A DNA stretch of 64,000 nucleotides from positions 2,702,501 through 2,766,500 of the forward strand of contig JANCRA010000028.1 of NCBI GenBank assembly GCA_024362935.1. Direction: 5' to 3'. The notes under the pieces were generated by a model. It was not told the DNA's origin. It was given only the letters and a program-made list of their open reading frames with translations, and ran no database searches. The DNA is from Setophaga petechia. Lineage: Eukaryota > Chordata > Aves > Passeriformes > Parulidae. Position numbers and translations under genes: made by a program. Below are positions 36,250 to 46,569 of the stretch, piece after piece; the first letter of the stretch is position 1; each line of letters opens with the position of its first letter.

Positions 36250-38380
36250 CTTCAGCTCCATCAGGCCAGGCCACCACAGCCAGGTGTTCCTGTGGGACCC
36301 TCCCTGCCTCCTGCCAAGCAGGGGCTTCCTGCACCTCCATTATTGTCTCCCAGCTGATGTGCAGGGTGGGAAATGTCTTCTGTATCTTCTCTATCCTTAA
36401 GGGAAGAGATGAGCACGTGCAGCATCACTGCTGGCACTCAGCCATGTCTGGGTGCCTGGTTTGGCTTTCTCCTGTGCCTCCCTCCCTGCCCTAACACAGA
36501 GGGAGCACAGCACCTCCCTCCCCACTTCTCCATCCCAGTGCTGTACCTCATGTAACGTGGACATCCTTAGAAAAGGAGCTCAGCACAGAAAATCCAAACC
36601 AGCACTTCAAAAGGACACCCGAGTCTGCAGCTTTATTCTGAGGTGAAAATGACCTCAAACCCCTGGACTAAACAAATGCCTGGGGTGAAAAAGATGGAAT
36701 AAATTAAAGGATATAATTATGGCTGGGAAACGAGAGAAGGAGGTTGCTCAATAGGATGAAAGAGGGATTTGAGGAATAAGAAATGAAAGGAGGTGTCAGC
36801 TTGAATCAGCCAGGTTGAAAACTGCTGCTGATTTTGACTGACATACTGAGACTTTCCAATTGCAAACCCTTTCTCTAATAAGCTGCAAATTCACCTCTAC
36901 ACTTTCACTTTGATCTTAATGCAAATATTTTATAATGGACACATTTAATGATTTTCAGGTGCTTATTGGTTGTATCAGACTTGATACTGGAATCAATCTC
37001 CTCTTTTAGAAAGCTTGGGTTAATGGCAAAGTTTATTAAACTGCATGCAGTCATTCAGAGAAGATCAATAGAGACATGATTACAGAGCAACCAGAGGATT
37101 AAACATGAGATTTATCACAAAATTAAACTGAATTAAATGTTCTCTGATAGCACTTGAAATGCTGTCGATACCCTTAACTGATAATCTATGCTTTCTGTGT
37201 TTACTTAGCAGGCAGCAGGGAAGTCTGACTCGAGGAAATGACTGTAATGTAAAATCTGCAAAGATTTGCTGAGAGCATTAAACCTCACCTAGAAAACCAT
37301 TATTTCTTCCTGTTAGAAGAGCAAAAGCATTCTGCTTCTTAGCCCATTTCCTCTTTAGGGGAGAGGAGGATGCAGCCCTCTCCCATATCACACTTTGCAA
37401 TCTCCTTCCCAGGGCCATTACAGGATGCACAGGACACTAAAGGATCCCACACAGGGTTACCATGAAATATTTTATGGTTTCCTGCTATGGCAGTTTCTAC
37501 CTCATTCAGAATTAATTTTGAGTTCTCAGTGACCTTATTAAAACCTATTCCACACACTGAGAAATTTGCAGCCTTGCTGCTTCTCCTTTCCCTGTGCTTG
37601 GCCCAGCCATCCCCCAGGTTCTTACACTCACACCTCCTCCTCTCTGATGTTCTCTGCCAAAAGAATTCAACTCCTAGGCATAAAAAAACCCCCAACAAAA
37701 AAACAAACAAACAACAAAACTCAAAAAAAAGACCCAACAAAAAGCCCCCCAAAAAAGAAAAACCTAAAATCCCCCTCATTAAAAAAAAAAAAAAAAAAGA
37801 ACAACCAAAAAAAATCCTAAAAAACGCCCAGGTGCACCATCAACACAGTACCACTGTGCCAGGAAACAGAAAAGGAAGTCCAGGGGACAGAAATCAGGCC
37901 AGTTTTACAGAGAGGATCTAAATTCAGCCACAATTGTTTGAGATGAGATCTGCCCCTGCAAGGGAACAGGAATTTCCCAGCCCCTGGTGTGCCTGAGCTC
38001 TGTTATCAGGATCACAGAGAGATTTCCATCTGCTCTGGGGAGCTGTGCCTGGGCTGGCTGCAGGACCAAACCCTCAGCAGAGGAGGGAGAGGAGGGAGAG
38101 CCTGAGCACACAAGAGACCAAAGGCAGAGTGATAACCCATCCCAGCCACAGCTTCAACAAGGTTTGATCAAGGGTCTGTGGGTTTCCAAAATGGTCACAA
38201 CACACAAATTCCACTGAACAGTGTCAGGACCCAGCACATCCCTCTGGCTGTCCTGAGCAGCCCAGACCCTGCCAGGGGGTTCAGAGACCCTGGCACAGAG
38301 CCCAAAATGCCCCTGTGGGTTTGATTATGACCCATGGAGCAAATTACCAACCTTCTATGAAGATCAGCAAGCCACAACAG
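36250..38380. other. Intronic sequence with a candidate conserved element and an A-rich tract
   Basis: The segment 36850-37330 is non-repetitive and AT-rich, with many TTAAT/ATTAA and TGATAA motifs; it reads like conserved non-coding DNA, though this cannot be shown here. An A-rich low-complexity stretch follows at 37.68-37.82 kb. Confidence 0.4.
37680..37822. repeat. A-rich low-complexity tract
   Basis: Runs of A broken by C groups, ending in an uninterrupted run of 18 A. Lysine/asparagine-rich open frames across it are artefacts. Confidence 0.93.
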
Positions 38381-38383
38381 TTT

Positions 38384-39050
38384 AAGTAGAATATTAGTGA
38401 AGTTATCACGGGGTGGAAAAGTAAATTTTAGGGGTTTTGGTATGGGGGTTCAGGAGGCAAGATGGAGGGAACTGGGTGTGTCCAGCCTTTCTCCTTCTTC
38501 TTTTGGTCCCCATCTCCTGCTGTGATGCTGGCACTTGGGGATTGGTTTGTGGTGAAGGTGCACTTGTTAACAAGGGTGAAAGGCATTGGGGATAAAAGAT
38601 AAATCTGATGTACGGAGTTTTTATTATAAAAGACACGACCGCCCCGTGGGTGGTCAGAGTGCCCTTGGCTGCCTTGCTGCTCAGATCCCGGCTGGCAGAG
38701 AGGAAAACTTTGTAAGATAAGAAATAATAAACAATCTGAAGAAATAATAAACAATCAGAAGAAATAATAAACAATCTGAATAAATAATAAACAATCTGAA
38801 GAGCGACATGTCGAGGAGTCCAGACTTGTCCCTTGACCCGCGGCTGCCCCGAACCATCCTGCGCGTGCCCGAGCAGAGACAGCAGCTGGATCAGACAGAT
38901 CCCAGCTGGGCAGAGAGAAAATTTTGTAGATCAGAAACAATAAACAATCAGAAGATTGAAATATTGAAGAGTCCAGACTCATCCTTTGACCCGTGGCTGC
39001 CCTGAACCGTCCTGCGCGTGCCCGAGCAGAGACAGCAGCCGGGCCGGACA
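38384..39050 (+). mobile_element. LTR, family C, with internally duplicated 3' part
   Basis: It shares caagatggaggg, gggtgt and the ccttcttctt stretch with the LTR at 50 kb. A TATA box (ttataaaag) lies near 38626. It then has four perfect 20-bp tandem copies of agaaataataaacaatctga (38720-38799, each with AATAAA). A block containing tttgacccgtggctgccctg-like sequence and cctgcgcgtgcccgagcaga is present twice (about 38682-38890 and 38896-39048). It is CpG-richer than the flanks. No clear target-site duplication was found; edges are approximate. Confidence 0.78.
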
Positions 39051-39064
39051 GAAGAGTTCCTTTA

Positions 39065-40012
39065 ACGTGTCATGTTTGTGTTCAACGAGCAAGCAGGAGG
39101 AGGGGTGGCAGCTTCCAGGCATTTTTCCATCCCACTTTTCACAGAAAGTCTCTATCCCACCACAGCCCCCACCAAAAGCTTAATAAACCTTGATAAAATA
39201 CCTCAAAGGAAACGTGACCATCCAACAGCAAATAAATGACCCAAAACAAAAGCCATCAAAAAAGCCCTCATCAACCATCATGAATTGAATTTTTACTGAC
39301 TCAGAGGGGCTTAGCTGCTTTCTAAACAGGCTCAGCTATCCCCAGTGTACTTTGCAAAATTCAATCCAGTAATCCAATCCCAGATGCATTATGTGAAATC
39401 TTATTTCTCCAAGCTCTAGAAAAGAACAAGCAAAAAGGAAGGCTTTAGGAACACTAATTTGCCAATAAATACTCACTGAGCCAATTTTGCCTTTACTGCT
39501 TTTTGGAGGAAAATAAAAGGCAAAAAAATCCCCAAACACAAACTGCTGTCCGAGCACTACATTCCCTTATTAAAACTTCACTTGTGGATAGAAAAAACCC
39601 CATGGAGCACATACCCTGAAATTAGCCCAGCATGTGCTGCCCCAGTAAACAAATCCTTGGAAACCAGATTAGCATCATTCCCAGTGGGCTTCCACTAGAG
39701 AAATCACTGCCAGCTCTGTCCAGAAAGGGAACATCTCTGGAATATCTAATAAATGGACCAAAATATCTCAGTGCAGAGTGGGGCATGTTCCAGCAGTGAG
39801 CAGGGAAGCCACAGGCACCCCACACTGTGGCTGTTCCATTTCACATGGGTGCCATCCCACAGTGAAGTCCCAGAGGGACCAGAGGGACTGAGAGCCCTGA
39901 GCTAAGCAGGGCCAGACTCACCCTGGTGCTTCATCAGAGGGGACAGCCCAGGTGTTTGTGTCCCCACATGGCCTATGGATGCTCCAGGGTGACACAGATG
40001 GCATCAGGAGCA
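39065..40012. other. Intronic sequence, nothing recognised
   Basis: Unique AT-rich sequence between two LTRs. Confidence 0.45.
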
Positions 40013-40018
40013 CAGGAG

Positions 40019-40410
40019 TGTGGATTCACATTCTCTGAACAGAGACAGACATCATTCTCTCTCCAAGAATTTTTCCTGGAGAAGGCAGTGAGAAAGCTTA
40101 AAAAAGAAGAAGAGAAAACAATTCCTATCTCTATTTCCTGCTCCTGTTGCTTGGTACATGTGGAATATGTTATGGAGATTGTTAACCCAAATTGATTTGT
40201 TAATTGGACTCTGGTGAAGGTTGTTTGGATTGATTGGCCAGTTGGGTCAAAGCTGTGTCCTGACTGTCTCAGACAGGCATGGGGTTTTCTTTAGTATCTC
40301 TTTAATATAGAATAGTGTTAGTGTAATATAATATAGCTTGATAAAGCAATTGTTCAGCCTTCTGGAGTCACTGCATGTTATTCCCTGGATGGGGTCACCC
40401 TGCAGTGACA
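40019..40410 (+). mobile_element. Solo LTR, family D, 392 bp
   Basis: Starts tgtggattcacattc and ends gcagtgaca. The 3' region has a gataaa-type polyadenylation signal before gttcagccttctggagtcac. It is flanked by a 6-bp target-site duplication CAGGAG (40013-40018 and 40411-40416). Just beyond the right edge a further 14-bp repeat (cagtgacacaggag) duplicates the junction. Confidence 0.9.
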
Positions 40411-40912
40411 CAGGAGCAGTGACACAGGAGCACTGTCACCACCCAAAGCAGCAGCAGTTCCATCAGCAGGGCCAGGACCAGGTCAGGAGCTGCAGGTGAC
40501 ATTAAACACCAGCTCTGCCACCATCCCTGTGCCCTGGCACTGCCCTGTGGGATCCCAACCCATCTCCAGCCAGCAGCCTGCTGCCCTGGCCCTAACAATA
40601 AACATTTCTGGCTTCCTCGTGTTGGCATGCACAAAGAGGGTGTAAAACCCACTGTGAAGGACACAGCTCCACATCTCAGTGCACCACCTGAAAGGGGGGC
40701 TGCAGCCCAGCAGGTGACAGGCAAACAGTGCCAAAAATGGGATTTTTCCAGGCAGTTGTTTCCCTGAACTGCTGCTCCCTTGGAATCAAAGGCCATCCCT
40801 GCAGCTCTTGCTCATGGAACACAGCACTGTGCTGAGACCCCATCAGTGACCAAAGGCACAGGGGCACACAGTGGGTTCTGTTTCTGCCCTGGGCAGGAGC
40901 AGCCTGTGAGAG

Positions 40913-41176
40913 TGTCATAGTTCAGACAAAAAGTGTTTTCTAAAATGTTTATTTTAATTCTTACTACTTTTTAAAAAAATTTAATTACTATGAATGAAAT
41001 TTTCTTTATACCCCTTTAAACCTACTTTAGCTTTCTCCAAGAAGGTAAACATTCCAACCAGAAGTAAGTACATGAATAATTAACCAACACTAAAACTCAT
41101 CACACTCATTAACACGTTAGTAAAAAAAAATCTCAAAATTAAAAAAATCTTAAATTAACAAGCCAAAACCACTACA
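40913..41176 (-). mobile_element. Solo LTR, family E, minus orientation
   Basis: On the minus strand it begins tgtagtggttttggcttg and ends atgaca. It is about 264 bp, AT-rich, and flanked by the 5-bp direct repeat GAGAG (40908-40912 and 41177-41181). A diverged plus-strand relative starts at 45336. The 5-bp duplication would suit an ERVL-like or related element, but the repeat is low-complexity. Confidence 0.72.
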
Positions 41177-41184
41177 GAGAGACA

Positions 41185-43180
41185 GCACTAAACTACAGCT
41201 GGGAATCCCTGATGGGAGGCTCATCCCCACCACATGTGCTCCTTCTGTCCAGTCCCACAGCTAAGGGATGCTGGACTTGCCTTTCCCCCTCCTGCACAGA
41301 GGCCCAGGGCAGCAGGGAGGGGACAGCCCAGGACACAGAGCTGGAGAGCTTCCTGTGGCACCAAAAATCCCCTCCCTCCAAAAGCAGTTACTGTGTGCTC
41401 TGTGTTCTATTAATTTAATGGTCAGGATAATAAATTTGTCAGTAATGACAAAGAAATTCCCTGGAAACTGGAGCACTCAAGTGTCATTGAAGCTCCATCT
41501 ATTTAGCAAATAGATGAATGCTCTCAGTGAGGCTGCTGTGATTAAGCAGCTGTCACAGCTCCTGCAGCAGCTGCACAGGCACAGGTAGCTCTCAGGGCTC
41601 TTCCTCACAGGGATGGGAGGATGATCCTGATGTGAAAGGAAATCAGCAACTGAAAACCCAATTAATGAAGTGACACAGAAGTAATGGGTCATTTCTGTAA
41701 GTCTGCTGCTCCCATTGACTTGGACAAGCTTCAGGTTTTACAATCAGATTCATTAAAGTTTCACTAACAAAAAATAATAGATTTTGCTTTCTGGCTTGCT
41801 GAGGTTATGTTTGAGTGGATTCATACCTTCATGAGAAAATGTGAGGTTTTTTTAGAGGGACTTTGATTTTTGGAACTCACTTTTGTTTTTTCCAGGACTG
41901 AGACACTGAATCTATTTTAGTAGCTTGATTTCTTAAAAATACAAGGTGATAAACTGTTTCTGTTATTTTCAGCCTTCTAATTGAGCTGTTCTTTTCATAT
42001 GTGTGCTATGCTCAGCAGCCACTGAAATTGGAGGAAGTTTTCCAGGGAGTTTCTATGTGGTCTCTTTCCTAACACACACTGTAAGAGGTTAAGAGAATAC
42101 ACAACTCTCTGCTCTCCCACTTCCATAACTAAAAACTCATGGAAAGTTCCAGTGAAAAGGTGGCTGAATAATGGATTGGAGAGCTTGCTGTGCTTGGGTA
42201 GGGGATACCAAAGATAACACCTGGTCCATTGAGAGGAAAATGAAATGGTCATGAAGGGTCCAAAACCAAGAAATTGAAGCAAGAATGAATCAGCAGAAGA
42301 CTCTGCTTGTACAGAACACGGGTGCACCACAAAGAAATGGTTTGAAAGCCTTTCTCTACAATGCAAGATAGAAAAAAAAAAGCAAATAGTCACTGGGACA
42401 GACTTTCAACCTGGAAACAGCAACATTTACACCAGCTGAGAATCTGCTCTAATTGAAGGGAATATTTCTGCATGAAAGAAAATGAAGCACAAGATGCTCA
42501 ACCTAAGGCAAGGAAGTTTCAACAGAACAGTAACTGGTGAGGCTAACAATTACAGGGACTGCCAAACATCAGGTGGCACAGAGGGATCACCCAGGGGACA
42601 GCAAGCAGGAACTTCTTCCTCACTGAATGACTGCACTGAGTCCCCACAGTGCTTACAGCTCACTGAGGAAAGCTCAGAGCTGTATGAGACAACATGATCA
42701 GAAATTCTTCCTCTGTGATCCTAAATATTTAGAGCAATGTGCTTGACCATTCTGGTTTGCTGAAAACCATCATAAACCCAGAAAATTCTGAAGCAAAGCA
42801 GAGCAGTGGTGGAGGAAGCTGTGGGGAAGGGAGGCCCTGGTCAGAGCATCCCCAGCTGAGCACAAGCACACACTGCACCATTTGGGAGGCAACTTTATGT
42901 GCTCTTAGTAGTAGATTAATGAATGTAATTACCTAACATTGTGGCTGTGAATGCTGCAGAACTGTAATTTATAGTGTGCTGTAAAGTTCTAATGTGTTTT
43001 TATGTCCATAAGCTGCTTAACCATAATCTAATGCCTTTGTACACCAGCACCCTCCTAAGTGGCTCTGGAGCAGCAGTGAGTGCCCCTCACTGCACTCCAG
43101 CTCTGTGCTGATCCAGCACCCTCTCCTCAGGCAGCTGAGCAGCAGCAGCTGCTAAAGGGATGGATGAGCTTAAGTCCAGA
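41185..43180. other. Intronic sequence, nothing recognised
   Basis: Unique sequence with no repeat signature or exon-like block. Confidence 0.45.
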
Positions 43181-43188
43181 GGCAAGAA

Positions 43189-43214
43189 CTTCCTTCCTTC
43201 CTTCCTTCCTTCCT
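43189..43214. repeat. (cttc)n microsatellite
   Basis: 26 bp of uninterrupted cttc repeats. Confidence 0.97.
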
Positions 43215-43264
43215 GGCTGGCCAGAGCTGCAGTGTGGTACAGAGAGGAGACAGCACATGGTGGG

Positions 43265-43679
43265 TGTTTATTGTATTTGTGGGGTGCCCTGATGAAGGAA
43301 AGAATGATGAATCTGACTCCATGTCCTGAGAAGGCTAATTTATTATTTTATGATACTATAATATATTAAAGAATAATATACTAAATAAAGAATACAGGAA
43401 GGATAATTACACAACGCTAAAAGATAATAATGAAAACTGTGACTCTCTCCAGAGTCCTGACACAGCTTGGCCCTGGCTGGCCAAAGAGTGAAAACAACTC
43501 CCAGCAGAATGCAATGGAACAATCACCTGTGGGTGAACAATCTCCAAACACATTCCACATGAGCACAACACAGGAGAAGCAAATGAGACAAGAATTGTTT
43601 TCCTTTTCTCTGAGGCATCTCAGCTCCCCAGGAGAGAAATCCTGAGCAAAGGGATTTTTCAGAGGATGTGAATGCCCCA
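43265..43679 (-). mobile_element. Solo LTR, family A, minus orientation
   Basis: Family A signatures on the plus strand: gaatctgactccatgtcctg, gaaggctaatttattatttt, and ggatttttcagagg at the far end. The 6-bp target-site duplication GGTGGG (43259-43264 and 43680-43685) is perfect, so this is an independent insertion and not half of a provirus. Confidence 0.9.
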
Positions 43680-43954
43680 GGTGGGGGTCCCTGTGAGGGG
43701 TGGGATGAACACAGACCCTTGGTGTGATGCAGAGCCAGGACTCAGCCCCACCTCACTCCTGCCCCTGGTCCTGCCCAGCCAGGGCACCAGGAGATCCTGA
43801 ACAGCACTGACAGGACCTGTCTCAGGCAAACCCTTCCCCTCCTCTCAGTTTCAGCTGCTCTGCTCTTCCTGCTGCAGGACCTGTGGTCACTTCAGTCCTT
43901 CTGTGCTCCAAGAGGAGGGATGGGCCAGGACTCCTGCAGTATGTGCTTATTGTT

Positions 43955-44135
43955 GCCACTAACTAATTTAGGCAAACCATTTAACTTTTTTATGCCCTTG
44001 CTTAACCATCTGTAAAATGGGACTAATAATAAACCTCAGAGGGATTTAGTTAGACTTAATTAAATGGTTTGTAAAGTGCTTTGAGATCCTCAGGAGAAAT
44101 GTGTTGTGCAAGTGCAAATTATTATTACTGTTACA
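43955..44135 (+). mobile_element. Ancient MIR-type CORE-SINE
   Basis: Ordered match to amniote MIR-like SINEs: ggcaaaccatttaac, aaccatctgtaaaatgggac, taataataaacctcagaggg, ttaattaaatggtttgtaaagtgctttgagatcctcagg, then an ATTATTATT-type tail. In birds such copies are very old, which supports a stable orthologous intron. Confidence 0.85.
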
Positions 44136-44139
44136 TTGC

Positions 44140-45330
44140 TTGCTACTTTCAACACAGTTAAATATTAATGATCCAGTTCTCCTAATGCCCAATGATACAA
44201 CTTTCCTGAACAGTAATTTTCTCAACTAAAAAGACACAGGACCTGGTAGAAGAACATCAAAAAACTTTCTTTGTTGATCATTCATAAGTAGTCTGAAGCA
44301 GCAGATAAGAGTAAATATTTTAGTGTGCATCAAACCAAAGATGGGGATCCCAAATGCCTGTGCTGCACATGCAGTCAGATCAGAGCCACACCAACCCCAA
44401 TGAAATCACCAAACCAGAATCCTACTGCTCACTGCCAGAGACCCAGGGAGGAAATCAGCATCAATGCTGATATGGAATAAATGCCTTTGCTGGTTAAAAA
44501 GGTACCATGGCATGAGAGCTGTGATTAACATTCAATTAACAGCTCCACGGTGGCAGAAGAACATCAATGCCCTGTCAGTGAGAGTGTTACAGCTCCAGGG
44601 GCCAGGGGACAGAACATCCTGGATTTCCAATAAGGTTTGTCTATTGTGATCCCACAAAAACGATCTGAAAGTTGCCTGCAGGCAAAAAAACAATCAGCCA
44701 TGATTCCTCCCCTTTTGGCAGCTTCTTCCAGGCCAACTTAAAAGGAGAAAAAATGGAAAAAAATGGGCTGGAGATGCAGGTCCGAGGAGCTGGGTGAATG
44801 TGACCTGGTTTGCAAAGCCCACTGAGCCTTTCCACCCGCAGCAAACTCAGCCACAGGAGCAGCTGGGAAAAAAAAATACAAACACCTCCTCCCTAAAAAT
44901 ATATAGGATACAAAATGACAAAAACTCTAACTGCAACCACTCCAACTAAAGACAAATTCAAAAACACTAAATGAAGTGCAGCAAGCAGTAACAACTCTAA
45001 AACTGCATCCACTACTGAACTTTTCAAACCAAAACTTAGGTCCTCTAGCAAATCTATTAAAGAAAAACACAGCTTGAAACTCACCACAAAAATTCAACAA
45101 AAAGCTCAAATTGTTTAAATAAAGTAATGTGAGCCATCCAATCACGCCAAGCTCATCAGTATAATCCTAATTTATCTTTTTTGTTTGCAATTTTAGGGGA
45201 GACTCCACAGCTTCATGGTGTAACCAAACACTGAACTCTTCCCTCCCCAGGATGTGGCAGAATCTGCTAAAACTGAACCCCAAATTACCTCTGACAAGTG
45301 TTTTCTTTGTATTTTTCAGTATTTACTTAA
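44140..45330. other. Intronic sequence, mostly unclassified
   Basis: The part 44.87-45.16 kb is A/C-rich on the plus strand and could be old ERV-derived sequence, but I could not place it. No exon-like block. Confidence 0.38.
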
Positions 45331-45335
45331 AATAT

Positions 45336-45600
45336 TGTAGCGGTTTTGGTTCACAAATTTGAGATTTTGATAATTTTGAGGGGGGTTTTGACTAATTACT
45401 AATGAGTGTGGTGGGTTTCAGTGCTGGTTAATCACTATGTACTCACTTCTTGCTGTGAGGTAGGATTAGGAGAAAGGCAATGGAGGCTCAAAACTTTAAA
45501 AGGGTACAAAGAAAAAATTATTAACAGTAACTAAAAGAAAAATTAATAAGAATTAGAACAAAAGTTTTAGAATTTTTCTCCTTACAACTTTTCTCACTGA
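45336..45600 (+). mobile_element. LTR fragment, family E, plus orientation
   Basis: It starts tgtagcggttttggttcac and follows the 40913-41176 element in order: ttttgactaattactaatga, gtgtggtgggtttcagtgct, then a degenerate A-rich 3' part. Left edge clear, right edge unresolved. It may run into further unrecognised ERV sequence. Confidence 0.65.
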
Positions 45601-45609
45601 AAATGTAAA

Positions 45610-46388
45610 GAAACAAAACTTGAATTTTTAGTCAGCTTATTATGTCTAAAATAGTTTTTGCTACTAATAATATATCAGAAGCCAAATCAAACATTAAAGA
45701 AAAAAAAAGCAGTTCCAAATTTGAAGGTATTAAGTTTCCACACACAACCTTAGGTGGTCTCCACTTAGAACTGTGGTGTGGTGTGATTTTTAATTATATG
45801 GTGAACTCTGATATTTGTATTTGATCTTCAATAATAATGACATTACAAAGATATATAATCTATTGATAATTAAGTCAAACGTTTTTGCCATCCTTATGTA
45901 CTACAAAGTGAGCCTATCTAAGGAAAGCTGATTAAAAAGCACTTCTAATTTACTTATATTACAGATCCTAGAAATAATTAAAAGAGCAAAGAAAAAAAAA
46001 AGCCAAGGAAAAAGAAACCACAAAAAAAAGAAGAATCATCATCATGCCAGATGAAAAATCCCCTTTGCACTGAAGCACCAGAATGTAAGGATACAAATAC
46101 AAATAAGAATACAGCAGGGAGGAATGTAGCAAATAGAAATGTGTGGGTTTGACTCGTGAGGTTTTTATTTCATCTAACACAAGCTCATCTCATTACTCCA
46201 GGAAACCACAGCAAAGACTTTTAGGGGCCTGGGCCAGCACCAGGACTGAAACCCTGCAAACTGCTCTCATCCTGCTCCTACACCACAGGGCAAAAATCCA
46301 AAATATTCTCACTCTGGTTTTCTGTACCTCCCTCATGGATCAGGCAGGTCACACCTGCCCTGCAGAGATGCTGCCCATGGTGCCCTCA
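45610..46388. other. Intronic or old repeat sequence, unclassified
   Basis: AT-rich to about 46.1 kb, then mixed composition. Nothing recognised. Confidence 0.4.
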
Positions 46389-46391
46389 GCC

Positions 46392-46567
46392 CACCTGGAA
46401 TCTCAGACTCCCTGTGCACAAAAATCCAAAATATCCACCTGGAATCTCAGACTCCCTGTGCACAAATATCCAAAATATCCACCTGGAATCTCAGACTCCC
46501 TGTGCACAAAAATCCAAAATATCCACCTGGAATCTCAGACTCCCTGTGCACAAATATCCAAAATATC
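46392..46567. repeat. 44-bp tandem repeat, four copies
   Basis: Unit starts cacctggaatctcagactcc and ends tccaaaatatc. Copies alternate strictly between acaaaaatcc and acaaatatcc, suggesting an 88-bp higher-order duplication of a two-unit ancestor. Confidence 0.95.
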
Positions 46568-46569
46568 CT

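Noticed and set aside
37487..37921. 144-codon Lys/Asn-rich open frame
   Set aside because: Translates an A-rich low-complexity tract.
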